From positions 1 to 25,143 of the IMG/VR virus record IMGVR_UViG_3300034106_001606: 25,143 bases of DNA; one strand, 5' to 3'. A program made the position numbers and the translations under genes. The number at the start of each line of letters is the position of its first letter. Position 1 is the stretch's first letter. A model generated the notes under the pieces. It was not told the DNA's origin and did no database searches. It saw nothing but the letters and a program-made list of their open reading frames with translations. Of the stretch, positions 1 through 5,560 are shown piece after piece. The DNA is from a virus.

Positions 1-121
1 ATTTGTGGTAGAAAGTATTATACTATAGCCTGTCGTGACCTTAACCAAACTAATTCTTCACACCGTTGCCGCCCTATGGTAGACTAAAGTATGAGCCACA
101 ACCCCAAGGTTCGTCACACAA

Positions 122-171
122 TTCTACACTTTTTCACACCTTTTGACACTTTTCTGCCGCTTTTCTACATC
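122..171. repeat. Five 10-bp T-rich repeat units
   Basis: Units starting at 122, 132, 142, 152 and 162 read TTCTACACTT, TTTCACACCT, TTTGACACTT, TTCTGCCGCT and TTTCTACATC. They are one helical turn apart, which is the arrangement of iterons or of phased, curved DNA. A dyad follows six bases later. Confidence 0.55.
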
Positions 172-176
172 TAGAT

Positions 177-199
177 TACAGAATCGTTGTGATTCTGTA
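177..199. repeat. Perfect 9-bp inverted repeat
   Basis: TACAGAATC (177-185) and GATTCTGTA (191-199) flank the 5-nt loop GTTGT. There is no T-run on either side, so it is not a standard terminator. It is likely a protein-binding dyad or part of a minus-strand RNA. Confidence 0.6.
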
Positions 200-267
200 C
201 ACAATTTCACACTTTGTTAGTAGAATCATAATGGCGCCCCAACCGTTGCGGATTCTGCAACTGTATT

Positions 268-294
268 CTAGGTTAGTGTGCGCTTACTTACACA
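268..294. repeat. 27-bp repeat, copy 1
   Basis: This copy matches 6564-6590 at 24 of 27 positions (CTAGGTTAGT, variable centre, CTTACTTACACA). A looser relative lies at 311-334. Function unknown. Both good copies lie in non-coding DNA upstream of early promoters. Confidence 0.55.
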
Positions 295-429
295 GTTGTG
301 AATTTATTAAGTTAGTTAGTGCTTACTATACACAGAACCGTTGCCCACCCTCCACGTCCATCCCCAGACACGCTGTTCGAACCGTTGGACCTAGGAGTTG
401 TTGGTTTTGTTCGCTCTCTTAGTGTGTAT

Positions 430-457
430 ATTATAGCACCTCTAGCCAAAAAGTCAA
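430..457 (-). promoter_or_regulatory. Minus-strand early-type promoter without an ORF
   Basis: On the minus strand this reads TTGACT (457-452), a 16-bp spacer and TATAAT (435-430), preceded by TTTTGG and followed by ATACACACTAAG. This is the same context as the plus-strand promoters. No start codon with a ribosome binding site follows. Transcription would run left across the repeats at 61-387, so a small RNA is possible. Confidence 0.7.
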
Positions 458-502
458 CCAAAATCGTGCAGATTCGCAAAAATACAACACTTTCTTTTTT
501 GG

Positions 503-530
503 TTGACATTTGATGTAGATAGTGTATAAT
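503..530 (+). promoter_or_regulatory. Early promoter, TTGACA-16-TATAAT
   Basis: Both hexamers match the sigma-70 consensus, with a 16-bp spacer. GGTTGACA follows a T-run as in the other early promoters. It drives the gene at 562. Confidence 0.85.
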
Positions 531-561
531 AGTGGCTTAGTTAGTTAATTAAGGAGCTGAG

Positions 562-801
562 ATGGAGCTTGCAGAGATTATAACAGTCAACTATAGTGTA
601 GACTACGATATGCTATACGACGAGGGCAAGAGCCCAGCAGAATGCGCTGAACTGTTTACTGACTTGTTTGAGCGTACTATGAGCAATCTACTACGCGATA
701 CTGAGCGTGATAACGTGGGTGGTGTCTATATATACTATCGCGCAGGCGAACGTGTAGCATGGTTTGATTACGAGAACATGTGGGGCGGGCGTTACGAATA
801 A
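562..801 (+). CDS. Small acidic phage protein, unknown
   Basis: This 79-aa protein starts at ATG 562 after AAGGAG (551-556), a good ribosome binding site. It is rich in Asp, Glu and Tyr with no signal peptide or membrane segment. The C-terminal half (GGVYIYYRAGERVAWFDYE) looks like a beta-hairpin. It is the first gene after the strong promoter at 503 and is followed at once by another promoter, so it is a single-gene unit. I do not recognise the family; early phage accessory or host-interaction proteins often look like this. Confidence 0.75.
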   Translation: MELAEIITVNYSVDYDMLYDEGKSPAECAELFTDLFERTMSNLLRDTERDNVGGVYIYYRAGERVAWFDYENMWGGRYE

Positions 802-806
802 AACGG

Positions 807-835
807 TTGACAAATTGGGCAGAAGACTGTATTAT
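807..835 (+). promoter_or_regulatory. Early promoter, TTGACA-17-TATTAT
   Basis: Preceded by GGTTGACA six bases after the stop of the upstream gene and followed by ACACGAACACTAACGAAAAGG. It drives the gene at 865. Confidence 0.85.
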
Positions 836-864
836 ACACGAACACTAACGAAAAGGAGCTAAAG

Positions 865-1221
865 ATGGAGCTAACTCAAAACTTTGTTAATCATGCCGTC
901 CTTGAAGCTAAGGAAGCGGCTTATGCGGCTGCGGATGACTTCTTCCGTCAGCGTCTGAATGGTGTGGATCAGTATGCCTGTGGCTTTGCTTGGGTTAACA
1001 TCTGGGAGCACAATGGCGTCAAGATTAAGGGTAACACCAAGTTGGGCAAGATGCTTAAGGCAGCTGGTGTGCGTCAGGACTATACTAAGGCGTTTCAGAT
1101 CTGGAATCCCAGTGGTTTGAGCGTACAGAACGTGGACTGCAAGGAAGTGGGTGCGCAGGCTGCGGCTGATGTATTGAAGAAGTATGGATTCACAGCCTAT
1201 GCAGGATCGCGTCTGGATTGA
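865..1221 (+). CDS. Conserved phage protein, unknown function
   Basis: This 118-aa protein starts at ATG 865 with AAGGAG 12 bases upstream. The N-terminal half is helical (Ala-rich, residues 10-30). The central part has VNIWEHNGVKIKGNTKLGK and the end has GFTAYAGSRLD. These strings resemble a small protein family I recall from phages with no assigned role. No catalytic motif is visible, and the Trp, Asn and Gly pattern suggests a compact globular domain. It has its own promoter at 807. Function is not inferred. Confidence 0.8.
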   Translation: MELTQNFVNHAVLEAKEAAYAAADDFFRQRLNGVDQYACGFAWVNIWEHNGVKIKGNTKLGKMLKAAGVRQDYTKAFQIWNPSGLSVQNVDCKEVGAQAAADVLKKYGFTAYAGSRLD

Positions 1222-1239
1222 TGTTGTTTTTACGCAACA
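1222..1239 (+). terminator. Weak hairpin after the gene at 865
   Basis: TGTTG and CAACA pair around TTTTTACG just after the stop codon. The T-run is in the loop rather than after the stem, so termination would be inefficient. A hairpin with the same arms occurs at 11872-11889. Confidence 0.3.
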
Positions 1240-1252
1240 GGGTGGATTTTGG

Positions 1253-1281
1253 TTGACAAGTTCACCCTGTGGTGCTATACT
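1253..1281 (+). promoter_or_regulatory. Early promoter, TTGACA-17-TATACT
   Basis: TTTTGGTTGACA with GGTGCTATACT, including an extended -10 TG. It drives the gene at 1313. Confidence 0.85.
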
Positions 1282-1312
1282 ATTGAAACTGTGTAATTAA
1301 CTAGGAGCTGAT

Positions 1313-1543
1313 ATGCGTGAAGCAACTAATCGTATTTTGGAGCTGGTGGAAGAGGGCATGTTGGACCGTGATACTGTTATCATGGCCTGCTTGAAGTACA
1401 TGAGCGAGGACGATGTAGCAGACATGGCTCACGCCAACGAGTTCTTCTTGGATGAGGACGAGGAGGACGAAGAGGAAGACGAGGAGTGGGATGGACAGCC
1501 TGATGAGGCACAGGAGTGGTATGACTTTGATCCGGAATGCTAA
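1313..1543 (+). CDS. Very acidic small protein, unknown
   Basis: This 76-aa protein starts at ATG 1313 behind TAGGAGC. Residues 1-40 are predicted helical. Residues 47-60 are an almost unbroken Asp/Glu run, then a Trp- and Tyr-containing acidic tail. Such polyanionic proteins can mimic DNA or bind basic host proteins, but that is only a possibility here. It has its own promoter (1253), and the next promoter begins seven bases after the stop codon. Confidence 0.75.
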   Translation: MREATNRILELVEEGMLDRDTVIMACLKYMSEDDVADMAHANEFFLDEDEEDEEEDEEWDGQPDEAQEWYDFDPEC

Positions 1544-1549
1544 TTTCGG

Positions 1550-1578
1550 TTGACAGGGTGTAGAGTTGGTGTTATACT
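1550..1578 (+). promoter_or_regulatory. Early promoter with dyad around the -10 box
   Basis: TTGACA, 17 bp, TATACT. GTGTAGAG (1558-1565) and CTCTACAC (1581-1588) form a perfect 8-bp inverted repeat centred on base 1573, the first base of the -10 box. It is closely similar to the promoter at 4226. Confidence 0.85.
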
Positions 1579-1607
1579 AGCTCTACACTAACAGAACAGG
1601 AGCAGAC

Positions 1608-1985
1608 ATGCGATACTATGACGAACTGGCCCGTTACGAGCGTGAGGGCTTTGAAATCATTGTGGATAAGACCTATGAAGACATACATCCCCAAGACTGT
1701 TTTGACGACTCCTGTTACGATATCCCACAGATCTGCCGTGACATCGACATGGGCAAATACGAATGGTTCATGCTCCGAGTCCGGGCTTTGGTTGAAGGGC
1801 ACGAGTTGGGATCGGCCTACCTCGGGGGATGCTTATACGAAGACGCCCGCGAAGTCCTTAGTGACGGGACAGCCGAGGACCAAATCTACTTGGCTCTAGA
1901 AGAAGCCAAGCGGGCAGTATGGCCCTTGATGCGTCGATTGCAGGGCATTAATGAGACTATGGAACTGGAGGCTGTTCGTGGATAA
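1608..1985 (+). CDS. Phage protein of unknown function, 125 aa
   Basis: Starts at ATG 1608 with AGGAGC ten bases upstream. The protein is acidic and contains HPQDCFDDSCYDIPQICRDID, which makes it cysteine-bearing but without a zinc-finger spacing. Residues 70-90 and 92-112 look helical. No membrane segment is visible. Its stop (1983-1985) overlaps the start of the next gene, so the two are translationally coupled. I do not recognise the family. Confidence 0.75.
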   Translation: MRYYDELARYEREGFEIIVDKTYEDIHPQDCFDDSCYDIPQICRDIDMGKYEWFMLRVRALVEGHELGSAYLGGCLYEDAREVLSDGTAEDQIYLALEEAKRAVWPLMRRLQGINETMELEAVRG

Positions 1986-2136
1986 TTTTTTGGTTGACAT
2001 TGAGTACGATCCTGTGTATAATACTTACATGGCTTGCTACTCCAATGGTGTGGTAATCCAGCTAGGAGCCACTACGTATCAGGATGCAGTACTAGAGGCT
2101 GATTCAATTGAACCTTATGACTATGAAGGAGCGTGA
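1978..2136 (+). CDS. Small protein with GTG start, overlaps an internal promoter
   Basis: GTG 1978 is preferred because GGAGG lies about six bases upstream and it overlaps the preceding stop, giving 52 aa (DNFLVDIEYDPVYNTYMACYS, then GGVVIQLG-like strands). The codons for LVDIEYDPVYN contain a consensus promoter (1994-2022). An ATG at 2029 lies about where that promoter would start RNA, so a shorter 35-aa leaderless product is an alternative. The 3' end carries the GAAGGAGC ribosome binding site of the next gene. Function unknown. Confidence 0.6.
   Translation: MDNFLVDIEYDPVYNTYMACYSNGVVIQLGATTYQDAVLEADSIEPYDYEGA
1994..2022 (+). promoter_or_regulatory. Perfect consensus promoter inside a CDS
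   Basis: TTGACA, 17 bp, TATAAT, preceded by TTTTTTGG exactly as in the intergenic early promoters, but lying within the coding frame at 1978-2136. It probably drives the genes from 2138 onward. Confidence 0.75.
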
Positions 2137-2137
2137 A

Positions 2138-2428
2138 ATGAATATTCAAACTATTAATACCGCTATCATCAACGGTGGTTGGACCAATGCGGAACTCATG
2201 AGCATGACTGATGCTATTCGCTTTGCTCGTAAACGTTTAACAGAGCGTAGTAAGGCTGAACTGGCTGTGGGTGATGCAGTGACCTTTGACAGTACTAAAC
2301 AGGGTCGGGTGGTTCGTGGCACTGTGCTTAAGATTGCTATCAAATATGTCACTGTACGGGAAACTTCAGGCGGCCTGTGGAAAGTGCCTGCTAACATGTT
2401 GAGCAAGGTTGAGGATGTTTACGCTTAA
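2138..2428 (+). CDS. Small protein with an SH3/KOW-like C-terminal half
   Basis: ATG 2138 is chosen because GAAGGAGC lies just upstream; an in-frame ATG at 2108 has none. The product is 96 aa. Residues 1-40 are helical (TNAELMSMTDAIRFARKRL). Residues 45-96 (LAVGDAVTFDSTKQGRVVRG, a TVLKIAIKYVTVRE strand, WKVPANML) look like a small beta-barrel of the SH3/KOW type often used to bind nucleic acid or protein. That is a pattern judgement, not a family match. It overlaps the next gene. Confidence 0.75.
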   Translation: MNIQTINTAIINGGWTNAELMSMTDAIRFARKRLTERSKAELAVGDAVTFDSTKQGRVVRGTVLKIAIKYVTVRETSGGLWKVPANMLSKVEDVYA

Positions 2429-2636
2429 TAGAGTATTAGAGTGGGGAGCCTGCATTGTTACCCTTATAGGTGCAGGTTTTACTGCTTACAATGTATACCC
2501 CTTGAACATTATGTTCTTGGAGTTTGGTGCATTAATTTATATCTTTTGGAGCATACGTATACGCAAGCTCAGTTTGATTATAATTAATGTGACGCTGTTT
2601 GCAATCTACTTACCAGGAGTTTTAAGACACTTATGA
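2415..2636 (+). CDS. Small membrane protein, two or three TM segments
   Basis: This 73-aa product starts at ATG 2415, inside the end of the preceding gene (14-nt overlap), with AAGG upstream. Hydrophobic stretches span about residues 10-27, 30-45 and 52-68, separated by a short Arg/Lys loop (IRIRKLS). A similar small membrane protein (LEWGACIVTLIGAGFTA..) is known to me from marine T4-like phages with no assigned role. It would insert in the host inner membrane. Its stop overlaps the next start (ATGA). Confidence 0.7.
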   Translation: MFTLNRVLEWGACIVTLIGAGFTAYNVYPLNIMFLEFGALIYIFWSIRIRKLSLIIINVTLFAIYLPGVLRHL

Positions 2637-2782
2637 TTCAACAATACGAAGCGTGGTACAAAGACCCTAGAACTGGTGCTATGATCAAGGTCTACACCCA
2701 AGCAGATAATGTATCAGCAGCCAAAAGCTTGCTAGAAGGACAATATGGTGCTGCCAACATCTGGGGCGTAGGCGCAGTTTAA
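2633..2782 (+). CDS. 49-aa phage protein, unknown
   Basis: This ORF starts at ATG 2633 in an ATGA overlap with the previous stop and ends at TAA 2780-2782. The sequence begins MIQQYEAWYKDPRTGAMIKVY and ends GAANIWGVGAV. AGGAG lies 14 bases upstream, so coupling to the preceding gene probably matters. The strand-helix-strand pattern is reminiscent of small ferredoxin-like folds. It is the last gene before a strong terminator. Confidence 0.65.
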   Translation: MIQQYEAWYKDPRTGAMIKVYTQADNVSAAKSLLEGQYGAANIWGVGAV

Positions 2783-2791
2783 CAATTTAAC

Positions 2792-2821
2792 AACCGTTGT
2801 AGAAATACAACGGTTTTTTTT
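2792..2821 (+). terminator. Strong intrinsic terminator
   Basis: AACCGTTGTA (2792-2801) and TACAACGGTT (2806-2815) form a perfect 10-bp stem with a GAAA tetraloop, followed by six T. The T-run abuts the next promoter's GGTTGACT. The arm contains the same AACCGTTG word repeated in 61-387. Confidence 0.9.
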
Positions 2822-2824
2822 CGG

Positions 2825-2853
2825 TTGACTTTTGGCTAGGGCGGTGCTATACT
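2825..2853 (+). promoter_or_regulatory. Early promoter, TTGACT-17-TATACT
   Basis: Directly follows the terminator and has the extended -10 GGTGCTATACT. It drives the four-gene unit 2886-3712. Confidence 0.85.
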
Positions 2854-2885
2854 ATTGAAACTGTCAAAAACAACTAGGAGCTGAG

Positions 2886-3131
2886 ATGTCAAACTATCCA
2901 AATATGAGTTACTGCATGTTCCAAAACACCCAAATGGCCATGGACCAGCTGATTACTTTTATGCAAGAAGCTGACCAGGATGACATGCTGGACATGAGCA
3001 AGGACGAGCTAAGGGCCATGCGTGAGCTGTTTGGTTATTGCGAACAGTTCATGAAGTTGGCAGAAGAGTTTGATGACCGTAGACAGCAGCTCCTGGATGC
3101 CTGCGAAGATGACGAAATGGAGGAGTTCTAA
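2886..3131 (+). CDS. Small acidic helical protein, unknown
   Basis: This 81-aa product starts at ATG 2886 with TAGGAG upstream. It is Met-rich at the N-terminus, then appears entirely helical (about residues 18-72, with heptad-like Leu/Met spacing), ending in an acidic tail CEDDEMEEF. No membrane segment or motif is seen. It is the first gene of a four-gene unit coupled by TAATG overlaps. Confidence 0.75.
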   Translation: MSNYPNMSYCMFQNTQMAMDQLITFMQEADQDDMLDMSKDELRAMRELFGYCEQFMKLAEEFDDRRQQLLDACEDDEMEEF

Positions 3132-3394
3132 TGTATACCGTTGAAATCTACAAGAAGGATGCTCGTACCAAATCAGGCGAGCGTAGGGTACACAAGGAAG
3201 ACTACAAGACAGACAATCGGTCCATGCTGGAGCATACTGTGCAGACCACATGGTTAGCACGGGATGGCTACCGCTACGAGATACACGAGACCTATGTTGT
3301 GCGTAAGAACGCCTTGAATGGGCAGGAGTTTGAAGAACGTTACGACGTGCCTTACTACTGCTCACCACGTAGCGAAACTTATTGGAGTGCTTAA
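3131..3394 (+). CDS. 87-aa phage protein, unknown
   Basis: Begins in a TAATG overlap with the preceding gene, so it is translationally coupled. The N-terminus (MYTVEIYKKDARTKSGERRV) is basic and beta-rich. The centre has HTVQTTWLARDGYRYEIHETYVVRKN, typical of antiparallel strands. It is Tyr- and Arg-rich with no cysteine pattern and no membrane segment. It ends in another TAATG overlap. I do not recognise a family. Confidence 0.75.
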   Translation: MYTVEIYKKDARTKSGERRVHKEDYKTDNRSMLEHTVQTTWLARDGYRYEIHETYVVRKNALNGQEFEERYDVPYYCSPRSETYWSA

Positions 3395-3594
3395 TGTTAA
3401 CAGCTAAACAACAATGGTTATTTGAGCAACTGGGTGAGAGCCCAGCAGACGAGCATGAGGTTAGATTGCGTCATCGTCTATGCGTGGAGCAGTACGGAGC
3501 TGTTAAAGATTTCACAAGATGGCTGACCAAGCGTCTGTATCGCAAGTGGGAGCTAGATCGTAGCAGAACAACAACACCTTATCTAGGAGACTAA
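3394..3594 (+). CDS. 66-aa basic helical protein, unknown
   Basis: ATG 3394 (TAATG overlap) is preferred over an upstream TTG. The protein is helical and positively charged in the second half (DFTRWLTKRLYRKWELDRSR), which could bind nucleic acid or membrane phosphates. There is no recognisable domain. It is the third gene of the unit driven from 2825. Confidence 0.7.
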   Translation: MLTAKQQWLFEQLGESPADEHEVRLRHRLCVEQYGAVKDFTRWLTKRLYRKWELDRSRTTTPYLGD

Positions 3595-3595
3595 T

Positions 3596-3712
3596 ATGTT
3601 AAAAATAGCAATAGGTATGGGCAGCATTGTTATGATGATTGCAACACTAATTACTGCTTTAGTAATAACCCGAATGTGCCTTAGTGCTGCTCATCACTTC
3701 CTGCTGAAATAG
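3596..3712 (+). CDS. 38-aa single-pass membrane peptide
   Basis: ATG 3596 follows AGGAGA (3585-3590) and the preceding stop by one base. The product is MLKIAIGMGSIVMMIATLIT.. with one long hydrophobic segment (about residues 3-25) and a short C-terminus with two His. Its TAG stop (3710-3712) overlaps the GG in front of the next -35 box. A small inner-membrane peptide is likely; role unknown. Confidence 0.65.
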   Translation: MLKIAIGMGSIVMMIATLITALVITRMCLSAAHHFLLK

Positions 3713-3713
3713 G

Positions 3714-3742
3714 TTGACATTTGGGCACAGAGGTGCTATTAT
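3714..3742 (+). promoter_or_regulatory. Early promoter, TTGACA-17-TATTAT
   Basis: Extended -10 GGTGCTATTAT followed by ATACACACTTAGACAACA. It drives the gene at 3777. Confidence 0.85.
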
Positions 3743-3776
3743 ATACACACTTAGACAACAACAGAAGGAGAGCGAA

Positions 3777-4220
3777 ATGGGTACAAGATCATTGACGTTT
3801 GTTTACAGCGAAAACGATAAGCCTATTGTCAACTTGTATAGACAGTATGATGGCTATCCCACAGGCCATGGTGCTGAGCTTGCAGAGTTCCTCAGTGAGT
3901 TTGCTGCTATTACTAATGGCATTGCTGTGGGTGAGACACGTCGTACTGCCAATGGCATGGGCTGCTTGGCTGCTCAATTAGTAGCACACTTCAAAAACAG
4001 CGTGGGCGGGTTTTACATCCACAGCGTTGACTCCAAGGAGTGTGGACAGGACTATGAGTACCACGTGTATCAGGGTGGTGCTAATGGCGAGCTGTGGGTA
4101 CGTGTTAAGGATCGTGGCTGCAATATGTTCGGCCTGACACTGAGCGACATGGACAAAAGTATTTTTGATGGTCCTGTTAGCCATTTTGTAACATTCTGTA
4201 GCGAAAAAACAACAGCATAA
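3777..4220 (+). CDS. Conserved phage protein MGTRSLTFVYSE.., unknown
   Basis: ATG 3777 after GAAGGAGAGCGAA gives 147 aa; the longer frame upstream would translate through the promoter and is rejected. Features are RSLTFVYSENDKPIVNLYRQ, DGYPTGHGAELAEFL and NGMGCLAAQLVAHFK, which I recall as a recurrent small phage family with no experimentally assigned function. The C-terminal half is beta-rich (DYEYHVYQGG, ELWVRVKDRG). No enzyme motif is evident. It forms a one-gene unit with its own promoter. Confidence 0.8.
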   Translation: MGTRSLTFVYSENDKPIVNLYRQYDGYPTGHGAELAEFLSEFAAITNGIAVGETRRTANGMGCLAAQLVAHFKNSVGGFYIHSVDSKECGQDYEYHVYQGGANGELWVRVKDRGCNMFGLTLSDMDKSIFDGPVSHFVTFCSEKTTA

Positions 4221-4225
4221 ATTGG

Positions 4226-4254
4226 TTGACAAAGTGTAGGGCTGGTGTTATACT
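4226..4254 (+). promoter_or_regulatory. Early promoter with dyad around the -10 box
   Basis: TTGACA, 17 bp, TATACT. AGTGTAGGGC (4233-4242) and GCTCTACACT (4256-4265) are an inverted repeat with one mismatch in ten, centred on base 4249, the first base of the -10 box. It is closely similar to the promoter at 1550. Confidence 0.85.
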
Positions 4255-4284
4255 AGCTCTACACTAACAAAACAGGAGCAGACA

Positions 4285-4545
4285 ATGTCTAGATTTGCAA
4301 TTGAACAGTTTGTAGAGCGTGAGAACAAGTTTGGTGCCATCTTTGGTTCCAAGCCCTTGAGCTTACTGAACAAGGCGGATCGTCAGCGTATTGCAGACAA
4401 GATTGATGCGGCACTGAGCCCAGAGAACTTGACCTGCGATGGTGAACTGCCTAGAGCAGAGGTGCAGAAGCGTTACAACTTCCTCACTAAGGCTGCAAAA
4501 GAACTGAAGAGTATTGACCCTGCTGTTGAAATGTACGGATTCTAA
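4285..4545 (+). CDS. 86-aa helical phage protein, unknown
   Basis: ATG 4285 has AGGAGC upstream. The protein appears fully helical: an aromatic and charged N-terminus (FAIEQFVERENKFGAIFG), LLNKADRQRIADKIDAAL, then a helix NFLTKAAKELKS. No cysteine pair or membrane segment. It is followed ten bases later by the next gene with a shared leader, so the pair is one operon. Confidence 0.75.
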   Translation: MSRFAIEQFVERENKFGAIFGSKPLSLLNKADRQRIADKIDAALSPENLTCDGELPRAEVQKRYNFLTKAAKELKSIDPAVEMYGF

Positions 4546-4555
4546 GGAGACTGAT

Positions 4556-5122
4556 ATGCCTAACTGGTGCTCAAATAGTGTTGTGCTCAAGCACAAAGAC
4601 CCTACATTCGTTGCTCGTGCTCGTGAGGCATTTAACGAAGGTACCCTACTAAATGAATTCATTCCTGTCCCTAAAGACCTCAAGGAGACTGTCAGTGGGT
4701 TCATGGGTGATACAGAAGAGCAGAAGCAACTAGAGATTCAGACTGCATACAATATCAAGAACTATGGATATGGCAACTGGTATGACTTCTGCGTAAACGA
4801 GTGGGGTACCAAATGGGATGTAGGTGCCGATGGTCAGCCGGCACAGGACATTGAAGGCGGCCTAATGTTGAACTTTGATTCAGCGTGGGCACCACCGATC
4901 AGAGCCTATGAGAAGATGGTAAGTATGGGCTTCGAAGTAGAAGCATTATATTACGAATCTGGCATGGGTTTTGTAGGCGAATGGATCGATGGCGAAGACT
5001 ATTGCTATCAGATCGAAGGCAACAGTGAGTGGGTGCGTGAGAACATACCTGAGCACTTAGACGAAGCCTTCGCTATCAGTGAAGGTATGGAACAATGGGA
5101 AGAGGAAAATGAAGAAAGTTAA
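4556..5122 (+). CDS. Api92/YubB-type ferredoxin-like domain protein
   Basis: This 188-aa product starts at ATG 4556 after AAGGAGAC. The start MPNWCSNSVVLKHKD, the central NWYDFCVNEWGTKWD and the stretch LNFDSAWAPPIRAYEKM match what I know of the Api92-like/YubB ferredoxin-like domain found in phages and plasmids: a beta-alpha-beta sandwich with an invariant W-WGTKW-D pattern and no iron-sulphur cluster. Length is typical. The tail after residue 160 is acidic. The biochemical role of the family is not known to me. It is co-transcribed with 4285 and followed by two coupled small genes. Confidence 0.8.
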   Translation: MPNWCSNSVVLKHKDPTFVARAREAFNEGTLLNEFIPVPKDLKETVSGFMGDTEEQKQLEIQTAYNIKNYGYGNWYDFCVNEWGTKWDVGADGQPAQDIEGGLMLNFDSAWAPPIRAYEKMVSMGFEVEALYYESGMGFVGEWIDGEDYCYQIEGNSEWVRENIPEHLDEAFAISEGMEQWEEENEES

Positions 5123-5210
5123 ACCAGTAGTACCAAAGATACGTCCTAAGGAACCTAATTGGGACTTTTCAGGAATCGAAGCAGTGATTAGACTATGGGC
5201 AAAGGGATGA
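5109..5210 (+). CDS. 33-aa proline-rich basic peptide
   Basis: ATG 5109 overlaps the end of the preceding gene by 14 bases, with GGAAGAGG just upstream. The product begins MKKVKPVVPKIRPKEPNWDF and ends in an amphipathic helix SGIEAVIRLWAKG. Its TGA overlaps the ATG of the next gene (ATGA), so it is flanked by coupling on both sides, which supports it as real despite its size. Confidence 0.55.
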   Translation: MKKVKPVVPKIRPKEPNWDFSGIEAVIRLWAKG

Positions 5211-5476
5211 GCAAACTACAACTACTTCACAGACAGTGGGTAGTGTTTGATGCCCACAATGAGAACCATCGTAGATATTATGCAGACTTTTGCAAATATG
5301 CTACTTGGGGACGCTGCCCAGTCCGTTTCATAATGGACGATGACAGTAACGATTTAATAACAATGATTCAACGAAAGTTAGTAGAATATTATGTTACGGA
5401 GGAGTTTCCTGTAGTATCAAAGCCTAAAATCAAAACGGATAGATATATGGTTGACTCAGCACCAAAAACCGCTTGA
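5207..5476 (+). CDS. 89-aa conserved phage protein, unknown
   Basis: ATG 5207 in the ATGA overlap is preferred to an ATG at 5195, which has no better ribosome site. Notable segments are QWVVFDAHNENHRRYYADFCK, TWGRCPVRFIMDDD and DLITMIQRKLVEYY. I recall similar proteins in T4-like phages without a known role. Its TGA stop (5474-5476) lies inside the TTGACA -35 box of the next promoter. Confidence 0.75.
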   Translation: MSKLQLLHRQWVVFDAHNENHRRYYADFCKYATWGRCPVRFIMDDDSNDLITMIQRKLVEYYVTEEFPVVSKPKIKTDRYMVDSAPKTA

Positions 5477-5501
5477 CAAAGTATTCGAACTAGCGTATAA
5501 T
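5473..5501 (+). promoter_or_regulatory. Perfect consensus promoter with TTCGAA dyad
   Basis: TTGACA, 17 bp, TATAAT. Unlike its neighbours it lacks the GG before TTGACA and has a longer leader (about 50 nt). ATTCGAA (5483-5489) and TTCGAAT (5501-5507) form a 7-bp inverted repeat centred on 5495, beside the -10 box. It is possibly regulated differently from the other early promoters. Confidence 0.85.
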
Positions 5502-5560
5502 TCGAATTGTAGTAGCAATATTACTTTGTATTTTTATTAACACACACATGGAGATTTTGA

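Larger units (their letters stand above)
1..561. other. Gene-free regulatory stretch upstream of the early region
   Basis: No ORF here has a ribosome binding site, and the short ORFs look like chance. The stretch holds a T-rich tract repeating every 10 bp (122-171), a perfect dyad (177-199), four AACCGTTG copies (61-68, 241-248, 336-343, 380-387), a copy of a 27-bp repeat (268-294), a minus-strand promoter (430-457) and the first plus-strand promoter (503-530). A TATACT at 19-24 lies 17 bp after base 1, so a promoter may be cut by the window edge. It could be a replication or transcription control region. That role is inferred. Confidence 0.6.

Noticed and set aside
122-171. CRISPR-like or satellite array
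   Set aside because: Units are only 10 bp and degenerate with no spacers.
143-171. Promoter starting with TTGACA at 143
   Set aside because: The hexamer 17 bp downstream (TACATC) matches -10 at only three positions, and the TTGACA belongs to the 10-bp repeat.
189-422. Open frame of 77 codons at the left end, with other frames at 312-513
   Set aside because: No ribosome site, unlikely composition, and it runs across repeats and a minus-strand promoter. Treated as chance.
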